From Eubacteriales Family XIII. Incertae Sedis bacterium (lineage in GTDB: Bacteria > Bacillota > Clostridia > Peptostreptococcales > Anaerovoracaceae): a stretch of 60,022 nucleotides of DNA. The notes under the pieces are model-generated. The model was not told the origin of the DNA. It saw nothing but the letters and a program-made list of their open reading frames with translations, and did not search any database. The position numbers and the translations under genes were made by a program. Positions 26,539 through 36,621 of this stretch are shown piece by piece. Location: contig JAISJT010000007.1 of the NCBI GenBank assembly GCA_031261395.1, positions 1 through 60,022 on the forward strand, written 5' to 3'. The first letter of the stretch is position 1, and every line of letters begins with the position of its first letter.

Positions 26539-27972
26539 ATGAAAGTAGGCATGCAACTTGGTATCACACAAAAGCAGTCGCTGACACTGACGCCGGCGCT
26601 GCTTCTGTCGATTCGTATCCTCGGGCTTTCCCGGACGGAATTGGACGAATATCTTGCGGAGGAATTGGTGTCGAATCCGGCTCTCGAACTGTCAGAAGAC
26701 GAGGCGGCCGATGAGGCGGCGGACGAGGCCGATGAAATACCGGATGACCGGGTCTTGCCCGACAGACGTGCAGAGGACTTCGACTGGGGCGAATATCTGG
26801 CAGAAAAAGAATATGAAGACAGCGGCGCTTCGTACATGAAAAGAGAAGCGTTCGGATTTGAACAGGCAGATGAAGAGACGGACCGGTCGCTGCGCGGCTA
26901 TCTGTTCGACCAGCTCACGGAGACTGCGCTTGCCGCTATATCCGGTCATCCGGGTCGTGCCGCCGCCGCCGCCCTCAGTGTGATCGAATCCTTGGACAGC
27001 AGCGGTTTCCTTGAGATTTCTCTGAACGAAATTGCAAAAATCGCAGGGGTTTCCGAGCGTGAGGCCGAAGCCGCTATTGAGGTGGTGAAGGAGCTTGATC
27101 CGGCCGGCGTGGGCGCAAGGGATGCCCGTGAATCCCTCCTGATCCAATATGCGCGCAAGGGAGGGAGCGATTCCTTTGTAAGGCGCATCATAGAGGATCA
27201 TCTCGAAGACGTGGCGTCGGGACGCATCGCGAGGATATCCCGCAATCTCGGACTGACGATCGATGAGACTTTGCATGCGGTAGAGATCGTGAAGTCGCTG
27301 GATCCGAAACCGGGGAGGGGCTTTGCCGGCAGCGAACAAATTTCTTATATAGTTCCTGATGTTATCGTCGAGAAAGTCGGGGATGATTTTGAAGTGACCG
27401 TCAATGATGCAGGTATGCCGCGTCTGTTTGTGAGTCCATATTACCGGAATGTCCTCAAATCCGAGGATCGTGACAGCGAAGCTTCGGTTTTCCTCAGGGG
27501 CCGTTTGCATGCGGCGGCGACTCTTATCAAAAGTCTTGAACAGCGTGAGAAAACGGTATACAATATTACAGTTGCAATTTTCCGCCGTCAACGGGAATTT
27601 CTCGAAAACGGTGTATGCGGACTAAGGCCGCTGACGTTGAAAATGCTTGCCGACGAATTGGGCATCCATGAATCTACAGTCAGCCGTTCGGTGCGCGGAA
27701 AATATGCGCAAACGCCAAGAGGCGTGTTCGAGCTAAAACGCTTTTTTAGCTCGGGCGTCAGGACGGCAGACGGAGAGGGCGCTTCCGGAGAAAGCCTCAG
27801 GGCAAAGATCTCCGAACTCATCGGAGCCGAAGACAAAAACGCCCCGCTTTCGGACGAAAAGATCGCCGAAAATCTCAAAAGGAACGGCGCTTTCATTTCA
27901 AGAAGGACCGTTGCAAAATATAGGGAAGAAATGTGTATCCCCTCCTCATCGGCGCGCAGACAGCGGAGATGA
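26539..27972 (+). CDS. rpoN: RNA polymerase sigma-54 factor RpoN
   Basis: Sigma factor for -24/-12 promoters activated by enhancer-binding ATPases. 477 residues. N-terminal Gln/Leu-rich activator-interacting region (MQLGITQKQSLTLTPALLLSIRIL), acidic region (56-90), core-binding domain, a helix-turn-helix (MLADELGIHESTVSRSVRGKY) and the RpoN box near the end (SRRTVAKYRE, 454-463). No Shine-Dalgarno is visible; TATGAT at 26527-26532 lies 6 bp before the ATG, so the mRNA may be leaderless. It stands 29 bp before gap, where the regulator cggR sits in many Firmicutes. No sigma-54 activator gene is in the window. Confidence 0.93.
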   Translation: MKVGMQLGITQKQSLTLTPALLLSIRILGLSRTELDEYLAEELVSNPALELSEDEAADEAADEADEIPDDRVLPDRRAEDFDWGEYLAEKEYEDSGASYMKREAFGFEQADEETDRSLRGYLFDQLTETALAAISGHPGRAAAAALSVIESLDSSGFLEISLNEIAKIAGVSEREAEAAIEVVKELDPAGVGARDARESLLIQYARKGGSDSFVRRIIEDHLEDVASGRIARISRNLGLTIDETLHAVEIVKSLDPKPGRGFAGSEQISYIVPDVIVEKVGDDFEVTVNDAGMPRLFVSPYYRNVLKSEDRDSEASVFLRGRLHAAATLIKSLEQREKTVYNITVAIFRRQREFLENGVCGLRPLTLKMLADELGIHESTVSRSVRGKYAQTPRGVFELKRFFSSGVRTADGEGASGESLRAKISELIGAEDKNAPLSDEKIAENLKRNGAFISRRTVAKYREEMCIPSSSARRQRR

Positions 27973-28001
27973 CGGGTGCAGATTTCAGAAAGGAGTCAAG
28001 G

Positions 28002-29009
28002 ATGGGAACAAAAGTAGGGATCAACGGATTTGGCAGGATCGGACGCAATGCGTTCAAGGCCGCGATTGACAAAAATGCGGATTTTGATATTGCCTGTATC
28101 AACGACGTGACAGATCCAAAGACATTGGCGCATTTGCTGAAATACGATAGCTGTTTCGGAAAATTTGACGGCGAGGTAGAAGCAAAGGATGATGCGATCA
28201 TTGTAAACGGCAAAGAAATCAAGATCACTGCCGTTCGCAATCCTGCGGAGCTTCCGTGGGCCGAACTCGGCGTCGAAGTCGTATTGGAGTCAACCGGCTT
28301 GTTTACCAAAAAAGCCGACGCCGTGAAACACATCGAGGCCGGTGCAAAAAAAGTGATTATCTCCGCTCCGGCGACCGATGAAGATATCACCATCGTCATG
28401 GGCGTCAACGAGGACCAATACGATTCGAAGATTCACCATGTCATCTCCAATGCATCTTGTACTACAAATTGCCTGGCCCCGGTGGCCAAGGTCATAGACC
28501 GTGAGTTTGGCATCGTCAGGGGACTGATGACGACGGTACACTCCTACACGAACGATCAAAAGATCCTCGACCTTCCGCACAAGGATCTGCGCCGCGCCAG
28601 AGCGGCCGCATTGTCGATCATTCCGACGACGACGGGCGCTGCCAAAGCGGTCGCCCTCGTTTTGCCGCAGCTCAAGGGCAAACTCAACGGCATGGCCATG
28701 CGCGTGCCGACACCGGCTGTCTCGGTGGTCGACGTCGTGTTCGAGCTGAACAAGGCAACGGATGCGGCGGCTGTCAATGCCGCGCTGAAAAAGGCTTCGG
28801 AGGAAGAAATGCCCCGGGTGCTCGGTTTCTGTGAAGAACCGCTGGTATCGATCGACTTCAAGGGCGACGCCCGGTCTTCGATCGTCGATGCGCTGTCAAC
28901 GATGATGGTCGGCGATACGACGCTGAAAGTCGTATCCTGGTATGACAATGAGTGGGGCTACTCCAACCGTGCGGTCGATCTCATTGAGTATGTAATCAAA
29001 CATGGCTGA
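28002..29009 (+). CDS. gap: glyceraldehyde-3-phosphate dehydrogenase
   Basis: Glycolytic enzyme making 1,3-bisphosphoglycerate with NAD reduction. 335 residues from ATG 28002, preceded by AAAGGAG. NAD-binding INGFGRIGR (7-15) with Asp35 (CINDVTD), catalytic Cys153 in [12 protein letters not shown], and the closing [11 protein letters not shown]. The start was moved inward from an upstream in-frame codon that would overlap rpoN. Overlaps pgk by 8 bp, so gap-pgk-tpiA are one operon, probably read also from rpoN. Confidence 0.97.
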   Translation: MGTKVGINGFGRIGRNAFKAAIDKNADFDIACINDVTDPKTLAHLLKYDSCFGKFDGEVEAKDDAIIVNGKEIKITAVRNPAELPWAELGVEVVLESTGLFTKKADAVKHIEAGAKKVIISAPATDEDITIVMGVNEDQYDSKIHHVISNASCTTNCLAPVAKVIDREFGIVRGLMTTVHSYTNDQKILDLPHKDLRRARAAALSIIPTTTGAAKAVALVLPQLKGKLNGMAMRVPTPAVSVVDVVFELNKATDAAAVNAALKKASEEEMPRVLGFCEEPLVSIDFKGDARSSIVDALSTMMVGDTTLKVVSWYDNEWGYSNRAVDLIEYVIKHG

Positions 29010-30210
29010 AACCGCAAAAACGATCCGCGATTTTGATTTCACGGGGAAGACAGCATTGGTGCGCTGTGATTTCAATGTGCCGCTGGATCCGGAAGGAAAT
29101 ATTACTGATGATCGGCGTATAGAAGGCGCGCTGCCGACGATCCGCTACCTGACGGAACATGGCGCAAAGGTCATCCTGATGAGCCATCTGGGACGGCCAA
29201 AGGGCGAGGCAAAGCCGGAATTTTCGCTGGCTCCCGTGGCGCGCGATCTTGAGGAAAAACTCGGACAGCCGATTGTTTTTGCACCGTCACAGACCGTCAT
29301 CGATGACGCCGTGAAGGCACAGGTCTCTGCGCTGAAACCGGGCGGGATATTGCTGCTGGAAAACACGCGCTTCCGCAAGGAAGAAGACGACAAGGATTTG
29401 AGCATTCAAAGACCCTTTGCCGAAGAACTTGCGTCGCTGGCGGGTGTCTTCGTGAACGACGCTTTCGGTACGGCGCACCGGCATCATGCTTCGACGGCGG
29501 GTGTAGCGGACTATATCCCGGCCGTCATGGGTTTCCTGATCGAAAAAGAACTGAAGTATCTTGGCGATGCACTCGATGACCCGAAGCGGCCTTTCGTGGC
29601 CATTCTGGGCGGCGCGAAAGTGGCGGACAAGATTCAGGTGATCGACGCCTTGCTTCGCAAGGCGGATACGCTGCTCATCGGCGGCGGCATGGCATATACA
29701 TTTTTGAAAGCCGAGGGCTATGAGATCGGAAAATCCCTGCTCGATGCGGAAGGCTTGGATCTCGCGCGCGGCTTGATCGAGAAAGCAAAAGAAAAAGGCG
29801 TCTCTTTGCTGCTGCCGGCCGACGTTAAGGCGGCGGCGGCTTTCGACAATGACGCGCCGGCGGAGATCGTAAAGGCTACGGCGATCCCGGCGGACGCGCA
29901 AGGATTGGATATCGGTCCCGAGACGATGAAACTTTTCGCGGCAGAGATCGCGAAAGCCGGCACCGTACTTTGGAACGGCCCGATGGGCGTCTTTGAAATG
30001 CCAAATTTCGCGGCCGGCACGATAGCTGTTGCCGAGGCAATGGCGTCATCGAAGGCTGTCACGATCATTGGCGGCGGCGATTCGGCCGCTGCGGTAGAAC
30101 AGTTCGGCCTGGCAGACAAGATGAGCCATGTGTCCACGGGCGGCGGCGCCTCGTTAGAATTTATCGAAGGGCAGGTCCTGCCGGGCGTTGCCTGCTTGGA
30201 CAAGAATTGA
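29002..30210 (+). CDS. pgk: phosphoglycerate kinase
   Basis: Transfers phosphate from 1,3-bisphosphoglycerate to ADP. 402 residues. N-terminal signature [12 protein letters not shown] (about 14-25), substrate-binding MSHLGRPKG, domain hinge GAKVADKI, nucleotide-binding [11 protein letters not shown] and the C-terminal [12 protein letters not shown]. The ATG lies inside the end of gap, so translation is coupled. tpiA follows after 27 bp. Confidence 0.97.
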   Translation: MAETAKTIRDFDFTGKTALVRCDFNVPLDPEGNITDDRRIEGALPTIRYLTEHGAKVILMSHLGRPKGEAKPEFSLAPVARDLEEKLGQPIVFAPSQTVIDDAVKAQVSALKPGGILLLENTRFRKEEDDKDLSIQRPFAEELASLAGVFVNDAFGTAHRHHASTAGVADYIPAVMGFLIEKELKYLGDALDDPKRPFVAILGGAKVADKIQVIDALLRKADTLLIGGGMAYTFLKAEGYEIGKSLLDAEGLDLARGLIEKAKEKGVSLLLPADVKAAAAFDNDAPAEIVKATAIPADAQGLDIGPETMKLFAAEIAKAGTVLWNGPMGVFEMPNFAAGTIAVAEAMASSKAVTIIGGGDSAAAVEQFGLADKMSHVSTGGGASLEFIEGQVLPGVACLDKN

Positions 30211-30237
30211 CGAAAGACTCCGGGAGAAAAAATTATT

Positions 30238-30990
30238 ATGCGAAAGAAACTGATCGCCGGAAATTGGAAGATGTACAAAACCACTGCGGAGGCTGTGGCC
30301 TTTGCACATGAATACAAGGCATTGGCGTCAAACGCAGTGATCGAACACGAAGTGGCGGTCTGTGCGCCTTTCACTCAGCTTGCTGCGCTCAAGGAAGCGT
30401 TCGCGGGATCCGCAGTCTGTCTCGGCGCCCAAAATATGCATTATGAAGAAGAGGGCGCTTTTACGGGTGAGATCTCTGCGTCTATGCTGGCGGAGATCGG
30501 CGTTGACTACTGTGTGATCGGACACTCCGAGCGCCGGCAGTATTTCGCGGAGACGGATGAATCAGTGAACCGGAAATTGCACACAGCATTCAAACACGGC
30601 ATTGTCCCGATACTTTGTGTAGGTGAACTGCTCGCCGCGCGCGATGTCGGTCTTCATTATAGTGTTGTCAGTGAGCAGATCGTAGCGGATTTGGTCGGTA
30701 TCCCGTATACCGATGTTGAGCGCATGGTCATTGCCTATGAACCGGTTTGGGCCATCGGCACGGGACGGACGGCGAGTCCTAAGCAGGCCGAAGAAATGTG
30801 CAAATTCATCCGCAGCGAGGTGACGAACATCCATGGGATCGATACGTCCGCAAAAGTAATGATCCAGTACGGCGGCAGCGTGAAACCCGAAAATGCAAAA
30901 GAGATCCTTGGCCAGCCCGATATTGACGGAGCTCTGGTAGGCGGCGCAAGTCTTCTGCCGGCGGATTTCCTCACAATTTGCGGATCCTGA
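30238..30990 (+). CDS. tpiA: triosephosphate isomerase
   Basis: Interconverts dihydroxyacetone phosphate and glyceraldehyde 3-phosphate. 250 residues. Substrate-binding GNWKMYKT with Lys (residue 11), catalytic His in VIGHSERR (about 97), catalytic Glu in AYEPVWAIGTG (about 166), and the phosphate loop VQYGGSVKPEN-type IQYGGSVKPEN plus GALVGGASL. Ends the glycolytic run; phosphoglycerate mutase and enolase, often next, are absent. Confidence 0.97.
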   Translation: MRKKLIAGNWKMYKTTAEAVAFAHEYKALASNAVIEHEVAVCAPFTQLAALKEAFAGSAVCLGAQNMHYEEEGAFTGEISASMLAEIGVDYCVIGHSERRQYFAETDESVNRKLHTAFKHGIVPILCVGELLAARDVGLHYSVVSEQIVADLVGIPYTDVERMVIAYEPVWAIGTGRTASPKQAEEMCKFIRSEVTNIHGIDTSAKVMIQYGGSVKPENAKEILGQPDIDGALVGGASLLPADFLTICGS

Positions 30991-31004
30991 TCCAAAGACT
31001 ATCC

Positions 31005-31028
31005 ATGCGTACGCGAAAGCGTGCGCAT
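31005..31028 (+). terminator. GNRA-capped hairpin after tpiA
   Basis: A 10-bp stem with one G-T pair (ATGCGTACGC / GCGTGCGCAT) closes a GAAA tetraloop and is followed by TTGATATA. Likely end of the gap-pgk-tpiA message, though the T-run is poor. Confidence 0.5.
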
Positions 31029-31084
31029 TTGATATAGATGCGTAGCGAAAATTGTAGTTTATGAAAAAGAGGTAAGAAGCAAAA

Positions 31085-33145
31085 ATGTTAGGAGTATTGA
31101 GTATTATTGTACCGATCGTCGCGGCAATCGCGCTGATCACAGCACTTCTGCTTGGGGTTTGGATCCGCAAGCGTCCGGAAGGTTCTCCCCGGATGCAGGA
31201 GATCGCGGGCTTTATCCGTACAGGCGCTATGGCGTTCCTGAAGCGTGAATATCAATTTATGATTGTTCTGATCGTCGTGGTGTTTGTCGTACTGTTCTTT
31301 GCGATCAATCCGACGACGGCGGTACTTTTCCTGAACGGCGCGATCTTTTCCGTACTCGCCGGATTTTTTGGGATGAAGGTCGCAACCTGGGGCAATGTGC
31401 GTACGGCGAATGCCGCCAATGAGCACGGTCTGCCTACAGCTTTGAAAGTCGCTTTTCGCAGCGGCGCGGTCATGGGTCTCTGCGTGGTGGGCCTGGGTCT
31501 CCTGGGACTTGGCTATCTTTATGTGATCATGGGCGCCGATGTGGCGGAGGTGATCACCGGCTTTGGTCTCGGCGCTTCTTCAATGGCGCTCTTCGGACGC
31601 GTGGGCGGCGGTATCTACACCAAGGCGGCCGACGTCGGTGCAGATCTGGTCGGCAAAGTGGAAGCAGGGATCCCCGAAGATGATCCGCGCAATCCGGCGG
31701 TCATCGCGGACAATGTCGGCGACAATGTCGGCGACGTCGCGGGCATGGGTTCCGACCTGTTTGAGTCCTATGTGGGCTCGATCATTTCCGCGATCACGTT
31801 GGCCGCATTTTTGCCGCAGGTCGTGCCCTGGTTCAGCACCATTTCCACGGCGGGGATTTTTCAGGGTTTTGCGATGTCGGCAACCGGCGGCCCGGAAGGC
31901 ATCGTTTTCCCCTTGTTCCTGGCAGCAATCGGCGTGGCGGCTTCCATCATCGGCGTCTTTTTCGTACGCGGCAAGGACGGTGGCAATCCGGCGACCGCTC
32001 TGAATCTGGGTACCTACGTCAGCTCTGCGATCGTTGTCGTCGCCTCCCTGATTTTGAGCAAGGCGCTCTTTGGGAATTTCAACTGTGCAATCTCGATCAT
32101 TGCCGGTCTGGCTGTTGGCGTTGCAATCGGCAAGATCACAGAGATCTACACCTCGTCGGACTACAAGTATGTCAAGCACATCGCTCAGCAATCGCTCACG
32201 GGCGAGGCGACCACGATCATCAGCGGCATCGGCGTAGGCATGCTCTCGACGATCTGGCCCATCATCTGCATCGCAGTCGGTATCTTTGTTGCGAACGGTT
32301 TTGCAGGACTCTACGGCATCGCACTTGCTGCGGTCGGCATGCTTTCCACAACGGGTATGATCGTTGCTGTAGACTCCTACGGTCCGGTTGCGGACAATGC
32401 CGGCGGGATCGCGGAAATGGCGAAACTGCCGGAAGACGTGAGGCAGATCACCGACAAGCTCGACTCCGTCGGCAATACGACGGCGGCCATCGGCAAGGGC
32501 TTTGCGATCGGCTCTGCGGCGCTCACCGCGCTCGCGCTCTTCGCGACGTATTCACAGGTCGTCGGTCTCGACATCGCGTCCTTCAGCTTGCTCCAGCCGC
32601 TCGTGGTCATCGGTCTTTTGCTCGGCGCCATGCTGCCGTTCGCGTTCTCGGCTTTGACCATGAACAGCGTCGGCAAGGCGGCCTATCAGATGATCGAAGA
32701 GGTTCGCCGCCAGTTCCGCGAGGACAAGGGCATCATGGCCGGCACCTCGATCCCTGACTATGCCCGCTGCGTCGATATCTCGACGAGGGCGGCCATCAAA
32801 GAGATGATCATCCCCGGTTTGCTGGCCATCGTGGCGCCGTTGGCTGTTGGTCTGATCCTGGGTCCGGCTGCCCTCGGCGGTCTGCTGGCGGGTGCGCTTG
32901 TATCCGGTGTTCTGCTCGCTATCATGATGGCAAATGCCGGCGGCGCCTGGGACAATTCCAAGAAATATATCGAGGAAGGCAATCACGGCGGCAAGGGAAG
33001 CGCAGCGCACAAAGCCGGAGTGGTCGGCGATACCGTCGGCGATCCGTTCAAAGATACGTCCGGTCCGTCCCTGAACATCCTGATCAAGCTCATGACGATC
33101 GTGGCGGTCGTCTTTGCGCCGATCTTTGTACATAGTCTGCTCTAA
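31085..33145 (+). CDS. hppA: membrane-bound ion-pumping pyrophosphatase
   Basis: Integral membrane pump that hydrolyses pyrophosphate and moves H+ or Na+ outward. 686 residues with about 16 membrane segments. Active-site sequences include [27 protein letters not shown] in the first catalytic loop, [20 protein letters not shown], and the C-terminal [17 protein letters not shown]. The stretch [12 protein letters not shown] carries Ala and Gly at the two positions that mark the K+-dependent subfamily (K+-independent enzymes have Lys and Thr there). The pumped ion cannot be decided from what I can see. It lets the cell recover energy from biosynthetic pyrophosphate, and a Trk potassium system lies downstream. 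Confidence 0.95.
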   Translation: MLGVLSIIVPIVAAIALITALLLGVWIRKRPEGSPRMQEIAGFIRTGAMAFLKREYQFMIVLIVVVFVVLFFAINPTTAVLFLNGAIFSVLAGFFGMKVATWGNVRTANAANEHGLPTALKVAFRSGAVMGLCVVGLGLLGLGYLYVIMGADVAEVITGFGLGASSMALFGRVGGGIYTKAADVGADLVGKVEAGIPEDDPRNPAVIADNVGDNVGDVAGMGSDLFESYVGSIISAITLAAFLPQVVPWFSTISTAGIFQGFAMSATGGPEGIVFPLFLAAIGVAASIIGVFFVRGKDGGNPATALNLGTYVSSAIVVVASLILSKALFGNFNCAISIIAGLAVGVAIGKITEIYTSSDYKYVKHIAQQSLTGEATTIISGIGVGMLSTIWPIICIAVGIFVANGFAGLYGIALAAVGMLSTTGMIVAVDSYGPVADNAGGIAEMAKLPEDVRQITDKLDSVGNTTAAIGKGFAIGSAALTALALFATYSQVVGLDIASFSLLQPLVVIGLLLGAMLPFAFSALTMNSVGKAAYQMIEEVRRQFREDKGIMAGTSIPDYARCVDISTRAAIKEMIIPGLLAIVAPLAVGLILGPAALGGLLAGALVSGVLLAIMMANAGGAWDNSKKYIEEGNHGGKGSAAHKAGVVGDTVGDPFKDTSGPSLNILIKLMTIVAVVFAPIFVHSLL

Positions 33146-33169
33146 GGGACAGTCCCTGCTTTGAGCAGC

Positions 33170-33185
33170 GTCGGAATTTTCCGAC
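33170..33185. terminator. small stem-loop after hppA
   Basis: GTCGGA and TCCGAC flank ATTT. A second tiny stem (CTGCT/AGCAG) lies just before it. No T-run follows; terminator function is uncertain. Confidence 0.3.
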
Positions 33186-33212
33186 AAATTCGCCCAAAGC
33201 GCACAATAACGC

Positions 33213-33252
33213 TTGCACAACACAGACGCATATGATAAAATGCGTCTGTGTT
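33213..33252 (+). promoter_or_regulatory. secG promoter overlapped by a 13-bp hairpin
   Basis: TTGCAC (33213-33218), 17-bp spacer, TAAAAT (33236-33241). A perfect 13-bp inverted repeat (33219-33231 with 33240-33252) occupies the spacer and the start-site region. The repeat could be an operator or the end of the hppA message; both readings are inference. Confidence 0.6.
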
Positions 33253-33290
33253 TGTAAATGAATTATTTGCTGTAACGGAGGTAAGGTGTC

Positions 33291-33521
33291 GTGATATTGT
33301 TGTTGAAGATTTTATTGTTGGCTGCGAGTGTTGTGCTCATTGCATTCGTGCTCTTGCAGCAGGGGAACAGCGCAGGCCTGTCCGGATCGATCGGCGGCGG
33401 CGCCGAGCAGCTTTTCGGCAAGAAAAAAAGCCGGGGCTGGGAACGGTTTTTTACAAGGATCACCATCATCGGAGCGATTATTTTTATCGCGGTCTCGCTC
33501 ACGCTGGTAGCGCTCGAATAG
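33291..33521 (+). CDS. secG: preprotein translocase subunit SecG
   Basis: Small membrane subunit that assists the SecYEG channel. 76 residues starting with GTG (ACGGAGG ribosome site upstream). Two membrane helices (about 2-20 and 54-75) flank the conserved loop [30 protein letters not shown]. Single gene with its own promoter and terminator. Confidence 0.93.
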   Translation: MILLLKILLLAASVVLIAFVLLQQGNSAGLSGSIGGGAEQLFGKKKSRGWERFFTRITIIGAIIFIAVSLTLVALE

Positions 33522-33528
33522 AAACAAC

Positions 33529-33554
33529 GTGCTCTTCGGAGCACTGTTTTTTTT
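33529..33554 (+). terminator. intrinsic terminator of secG
   Basis: Six-bp GC stem GTGCTC / GAGCAC with a TTCG tetraloop, followed by TG and eight T residues. A textbook form. Confidence 0.88.
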
Positions 33555-33605
33555 ATAATTTTTGGATTCGTTAGCGGTGGTCAATGAAAGATTGGAGGTT
33601 ATTAC

Positions 33606-35159
33606 ATGGCGGAGTATACGCAATCACAAAGAGGTGGGATCTATGAACTCACGGAATCAGCCAAGGCGCAACTGGTAGATTCCAAGTATTTCAATGCCGA
33701 TCTCGCGCCTACCACGTTCGCGGAGCGGACATGGAATACTTATCACATCTCGATGCTGTGGGTCGGCATGGCCATCTGCATCCCGTCATTCATGATGGCG
33801 TCCGGCGCGGTCGCCTACGGTCTTCCGGTTTGGGCGGCGGTTCTCAATGTTATTCTCGGCAATGCAATTATTTTGGTTCCTATCCAACTGAACTCGAACG
33901 CAGGCACAAGATACGGGATTCCGTTCCCGGTCTTTTCCCGTATGACCTTCGGTATGCGCGGTGCGCAGATTCCGACGATCTCAAGAGCGATCACCGCTTG
34001 CGGCTGGAATATGGTGCAATCGGTAACGGGCGGCGGCGCACTGCTGTTCATGCTCAAGGCGCTGGTCCCGGCCTTCAACGATTTGGCCGTGTCCGCCCAG
34101 GTCGTGGCTTTCCTGATTTTCCTGTTCATTTCGTTCTGGCTGACGGCTTCGGGCCAAAAGGCGATCCGTATTTTCGAGTCCTTCAGTTCACCGGTTCTCA
34201 TCGTTCTTTCCGCACTTTTGCTTGTCTGGGCGATCATCCTCGCGGGCAATGCCGGATTTTCATTCGGCGATGTGTTCTCATCGAATATCAGCGCGGGCGG
34301 CCTCACGGATACGAGCCAGTATGTCTATTGGTTCTTGTTTGCCCTGAACGGCAATATCGGTTTCTGGGCGACGATGGCGCTGAATATCCCGGACTTTTCG
34401 CGCTATGCGAAGAGCCAGAAAGTACAGTTCCGTGGTCAGATGTACGGCATGCTTCCTGGTATGGCCTTCTGCGCGATCGTTGGCGCGTTCTACGCGCAGG
34501 CGACTTTCCTGTCGCTCGGAACGGCGTTTTTCAATCCCGTTGATGCACTCGGTCAAATCAACGACGGAAGTATACTCATGCGCGTGATCGTCTTCATCGT
34601 TGGCATAGGCGTTGTCTTTGCTACGCTGACGACAAATATCGCGGCGAACGTGGTTGCTCCCGCAAACGGATTCTCAAATCTTGCACCGAGCAAAATCGGC
34701 TACAAGATCGGTGCGCTGATTGCTACTCTTGTCGCAATCGTTTACTATCTCCCGTACACATTCTCCGATAGTTTTGGCAACTTCATGTTTACCTTCCTGA
34801 ATGTGTACGGCGGCTTCCTTGCCCCGCTGGCGTCGATCTTTATCATCGACTACTTCATCATCAAGAAGAAGAATGTTGACGTTGCTTCGCTTTACAGTCA
34901 AAGCCAGACCGGGCGGTATTGGTACAGTGGCGGGTTCAATCCCAGCGCTGTCATCGCTTGGGTCGCGGGCGCGATCCTGCCGACGCTCATCTCGCTGATT
35001 CCGGCGCTCGATGTAGGCGCACTGCGGTGGATCAATGCGAACGCCTACCTCTTCGCCTTCTTTGTGGCTCTGATCGTATATGTATTGATCATGCCGCGCA
35101 ATCATGCAGCAAATATCAGCGACGAGGAAGAAGCTGCGCTGACCGAAACGATAGCGTAG
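33606..35159 (+). CDS. NCS1-family nucleobase/hydantoin permease
   Basis: Cytoplasmic-membrane importer of the nucleobase:cation symporter-1 family (cytosine, allantoin, hydantoin, uracil or thiamine-type substrates). 517 residues, about 12 helices. Family marks: NADLAPTTFAERTWNTYHISMLWVGM at the first helix, PIQLNSNAGTRYGIPFPVFSRMTFGMRGAQIP, CGWNMVQSVTGGGAL, NGNIGFWATMALNIPDFSRYAKSQ and NIAANVVAPANGFSN. The sequence feels closest to allantoin/hydantoin or cytosine carriers but substrate cannot be assigned. GGAGG precedes the ATG. It is not beside any pathway gene that would help. Confidence 0.85.
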   Translation: MAEYTQSQRGGIYELTESAKAQLVDSKYFNADLAPTTFAERTWNTYHISMLWVGMAICIPSFMMASGAVAYGLPVWAAVLNVILGNAIILVPIQLNSNAGTRYGIPFPVFSRMTFGMRGAQIPTISRAITACGWNMVQSVTGGGALLFMLKALVPAFNDLAVSAQVVAFLIFLFISFWLTASGQKAIRIFESFSSPVLIVLSALLLVWAIILAGNAGFSFGDVFSSNISAGGLTDTSQYVYWFLFALNGNIGFWATMALNIPDFSRYAKSQKVQFRGQMYGMLPGMAFCAIVGAFYAQATFLSLGTAFFNPVDALGQINDGSILMRVIVFIVGIGVVFATLTTNIAANVVAPANGFSNLAPSKIGYKIGALIATLVAIVYYLPYTFSDSFGNFMFTFLNVYGGFLAPLASIFIIDYFIIKKKNVDVASLYSQSQTGRYWYSGGFNPSAVIAWVAGAILPTLISLIPALDVGALRWINANAYLFAFFVALIVYVLIMPRNHAANISDEEEAALTETIA

Positions 35160-35190
35160 ACGCTGCCTTTACAGACCAAATAGAGACATT

Positions 35191-35220
35191 GCGGCGCGGG
35201 AGGAATCCCGTGCCGCTTTT
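35191..35220 (+). terminator. intrinsic terminator between the NCS1 permease gene and trkA
   Basis: Eleven-bp stem GCGGCGCGGGA / TCCCGTGCCGC (one G-T pair) with a GGAA loop, followed by TTTT. It ends 12 bp before the trkA start, so trkA may begin within or just after it. Confidence 0.8.
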
Positions 35221-35231
35221 AAGGGAAAAAG

Positions 35232-36602
35232 ATGAAAATAGCTATTGCAGGGGCCGGGAAACTCGGTCTGAGGATCATAGAAATACTGATGGGAGGGGAT
35301 CATTCGATCACCCTCATTGACAAAGACGAAGCTTTGATCAATCGGTTGTCGGCCACTATGGATGTGACCACGGTAGCCGGCAATGCAAAAGAGATCAGTT
35401 TGCTCGAAGAAATCGGCATTCGGGATTTTGATTACTTCATCACGACTACGGACCGGGACGAAAAGAATATTGTCATCGGAACCACTGCGAAAAAATTGGG
35501 TGTGCCAAAAGTCATTGCACGCATTCGCGATCCCGAGTACATGAAACAGTACGAATTTCTGAAAGAGACCTTTGGGATCGATCATATCGTGAATCCTGAT
35601 CGGTCGGTAGCTCAGGAAATCACGAAATACCTTCTTGAAAAATATTCTATCTTTGGCGGGCTTCTGCATGCGGGGCGCGTGTCCCTGCTTGAGTTCAATG
35701 TCAACCGAAAGCCCGAACTGGTCGGAATGTCTTTGTCTGAGGCAAGAGAGATACTGCGGCCGCTCGGTATGTCCTTGTCGGCCATCTCCAAAAATGGCAA
35801 GCTCATCGTGCTCATGGCCTCTGACGATTGCGTGATCGAGCAGGATGACTCGCTCTATGTCGTTGGCGACAGAGACCTGATCGACGGCACGGCGGCCTCC
35901 TTGGTCGACAAGGAAAAATCGAAGGATATCCAGCGCGTTATGATCGCCGGCGGGGGGAAATCCGGTTTCTATCTCGCCCATTTGCTCGAAGAATTCGGCG
36001 CTTCGGTCAAAATCATCGAAATTGACAAACTGCGCTGCCAATATCTTTCTACTCATCTGAAGAATGTCCTCGTCCTCAACGGGGATGCGACTGACACTGA
36101 ATTGCTCAACAGCGAAAACCTGCAGGAGATGGATGCTTTTGTGAGTTTGACCGGATTCGACGAAGAAAATCTGCTCTTGGCTTTGCTGGCAAAACGGGAA
36201 GGGATAGAAGACGTCATCGCGAAAATCAGCCGCGAGAGTTTTGGGGAACTGATCACCGGTATGGGCGTCGATATGGCGCTGAATCCGGTCGATATCGAGG
36301 CGGCGCATATCGTTCGCCGTATCAAGGGGGCGACCATCCTGTCTTCGCAGATCCTCCAGGGACAGGCCGAATTTGTCTATCTCACGATCGACCACGGGAT
36401 GACGGTCATTGGCAAACAGATCGGAAACCTGAAATTGCCTCCCGGCCTTACTATCGTTGCACTGCAGCGCGGGACCAAGGTCATCCTTCCCGAGAAGGAG
36501 ACGACGATCGAAGAGGGCGACCGCATGACGATCCTTTCATTGTTGTCGGATTCCTTCGATTTGGAAAAACTGCTCAAAGTCAAGCATCGCCTGTTTGCGT
36601 GA
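35232..36602 (+). CDS. trkA: Trk potassium uptake regulatory subunit TrkA
   Basis: Peripheral NAD-binding regulator that gates the TrkH channel. 456 residues made of two RCK units: nucleotide-binding AGAGKLGL (6-13) with Asp at the end of the second strand (LIDKD), a TrkA_C domain, then AGGGKSGFY (about 238-246) with EID, and a second TrkA_C domain. The GxGxxG glycines are intact in both. The stop lies 19 bp before the trkH start, so the two subunits are co-transcribed. Confidence 0.95.
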   Translation: MKIAIAGAGKLGLRIIEILMGGDHSITLIDKDEALINRLSATMDVTTVAGNAKEISLLEEIGIRDFDYFITTTDRDEKNIVIGTTAKKLGVPKVIARIRDPEYMKQYEFLKETFGIDHIVNPDRSVAQEITKYLLEKYSIFGGLLHAGRVSLLEFNVNRKPELVGMSLSEAREILRPLGMSLSAISKNGKLIVLMASDDCVIEQDDSLYVVGDRDLIDGTAASLVDKEKSKDIQRVMIAGGGKSGFYLAHLLEEFGASVKIIEIDKLRCQYLSTHLKNVLVLNGDATDTELLNSENLQEMDAFVSLTGFDEENLLLALLAKREGIEDVIAKISRESFGELITGMGVDMALNPVDIEAAHIVRRIKGATILSSQILQGQAEFVYLTIDHGMTVIGKQIGNLKLPPGLTIVALQRGTKVILPEKETTIEEGDRMTILSLLSDSFDLEKLLKVKHRLFA

Positions 36603-36621
36603 ATGCGGGCAGTCTATTCGG

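Noticed and set aside
33522..33605. Riboswitch before the NCS1 permease gene
   Set aside because: The gap is 84 bp and mostly the secG terminator; no purine, PreQ1 or thiamine aptamer core is visible.
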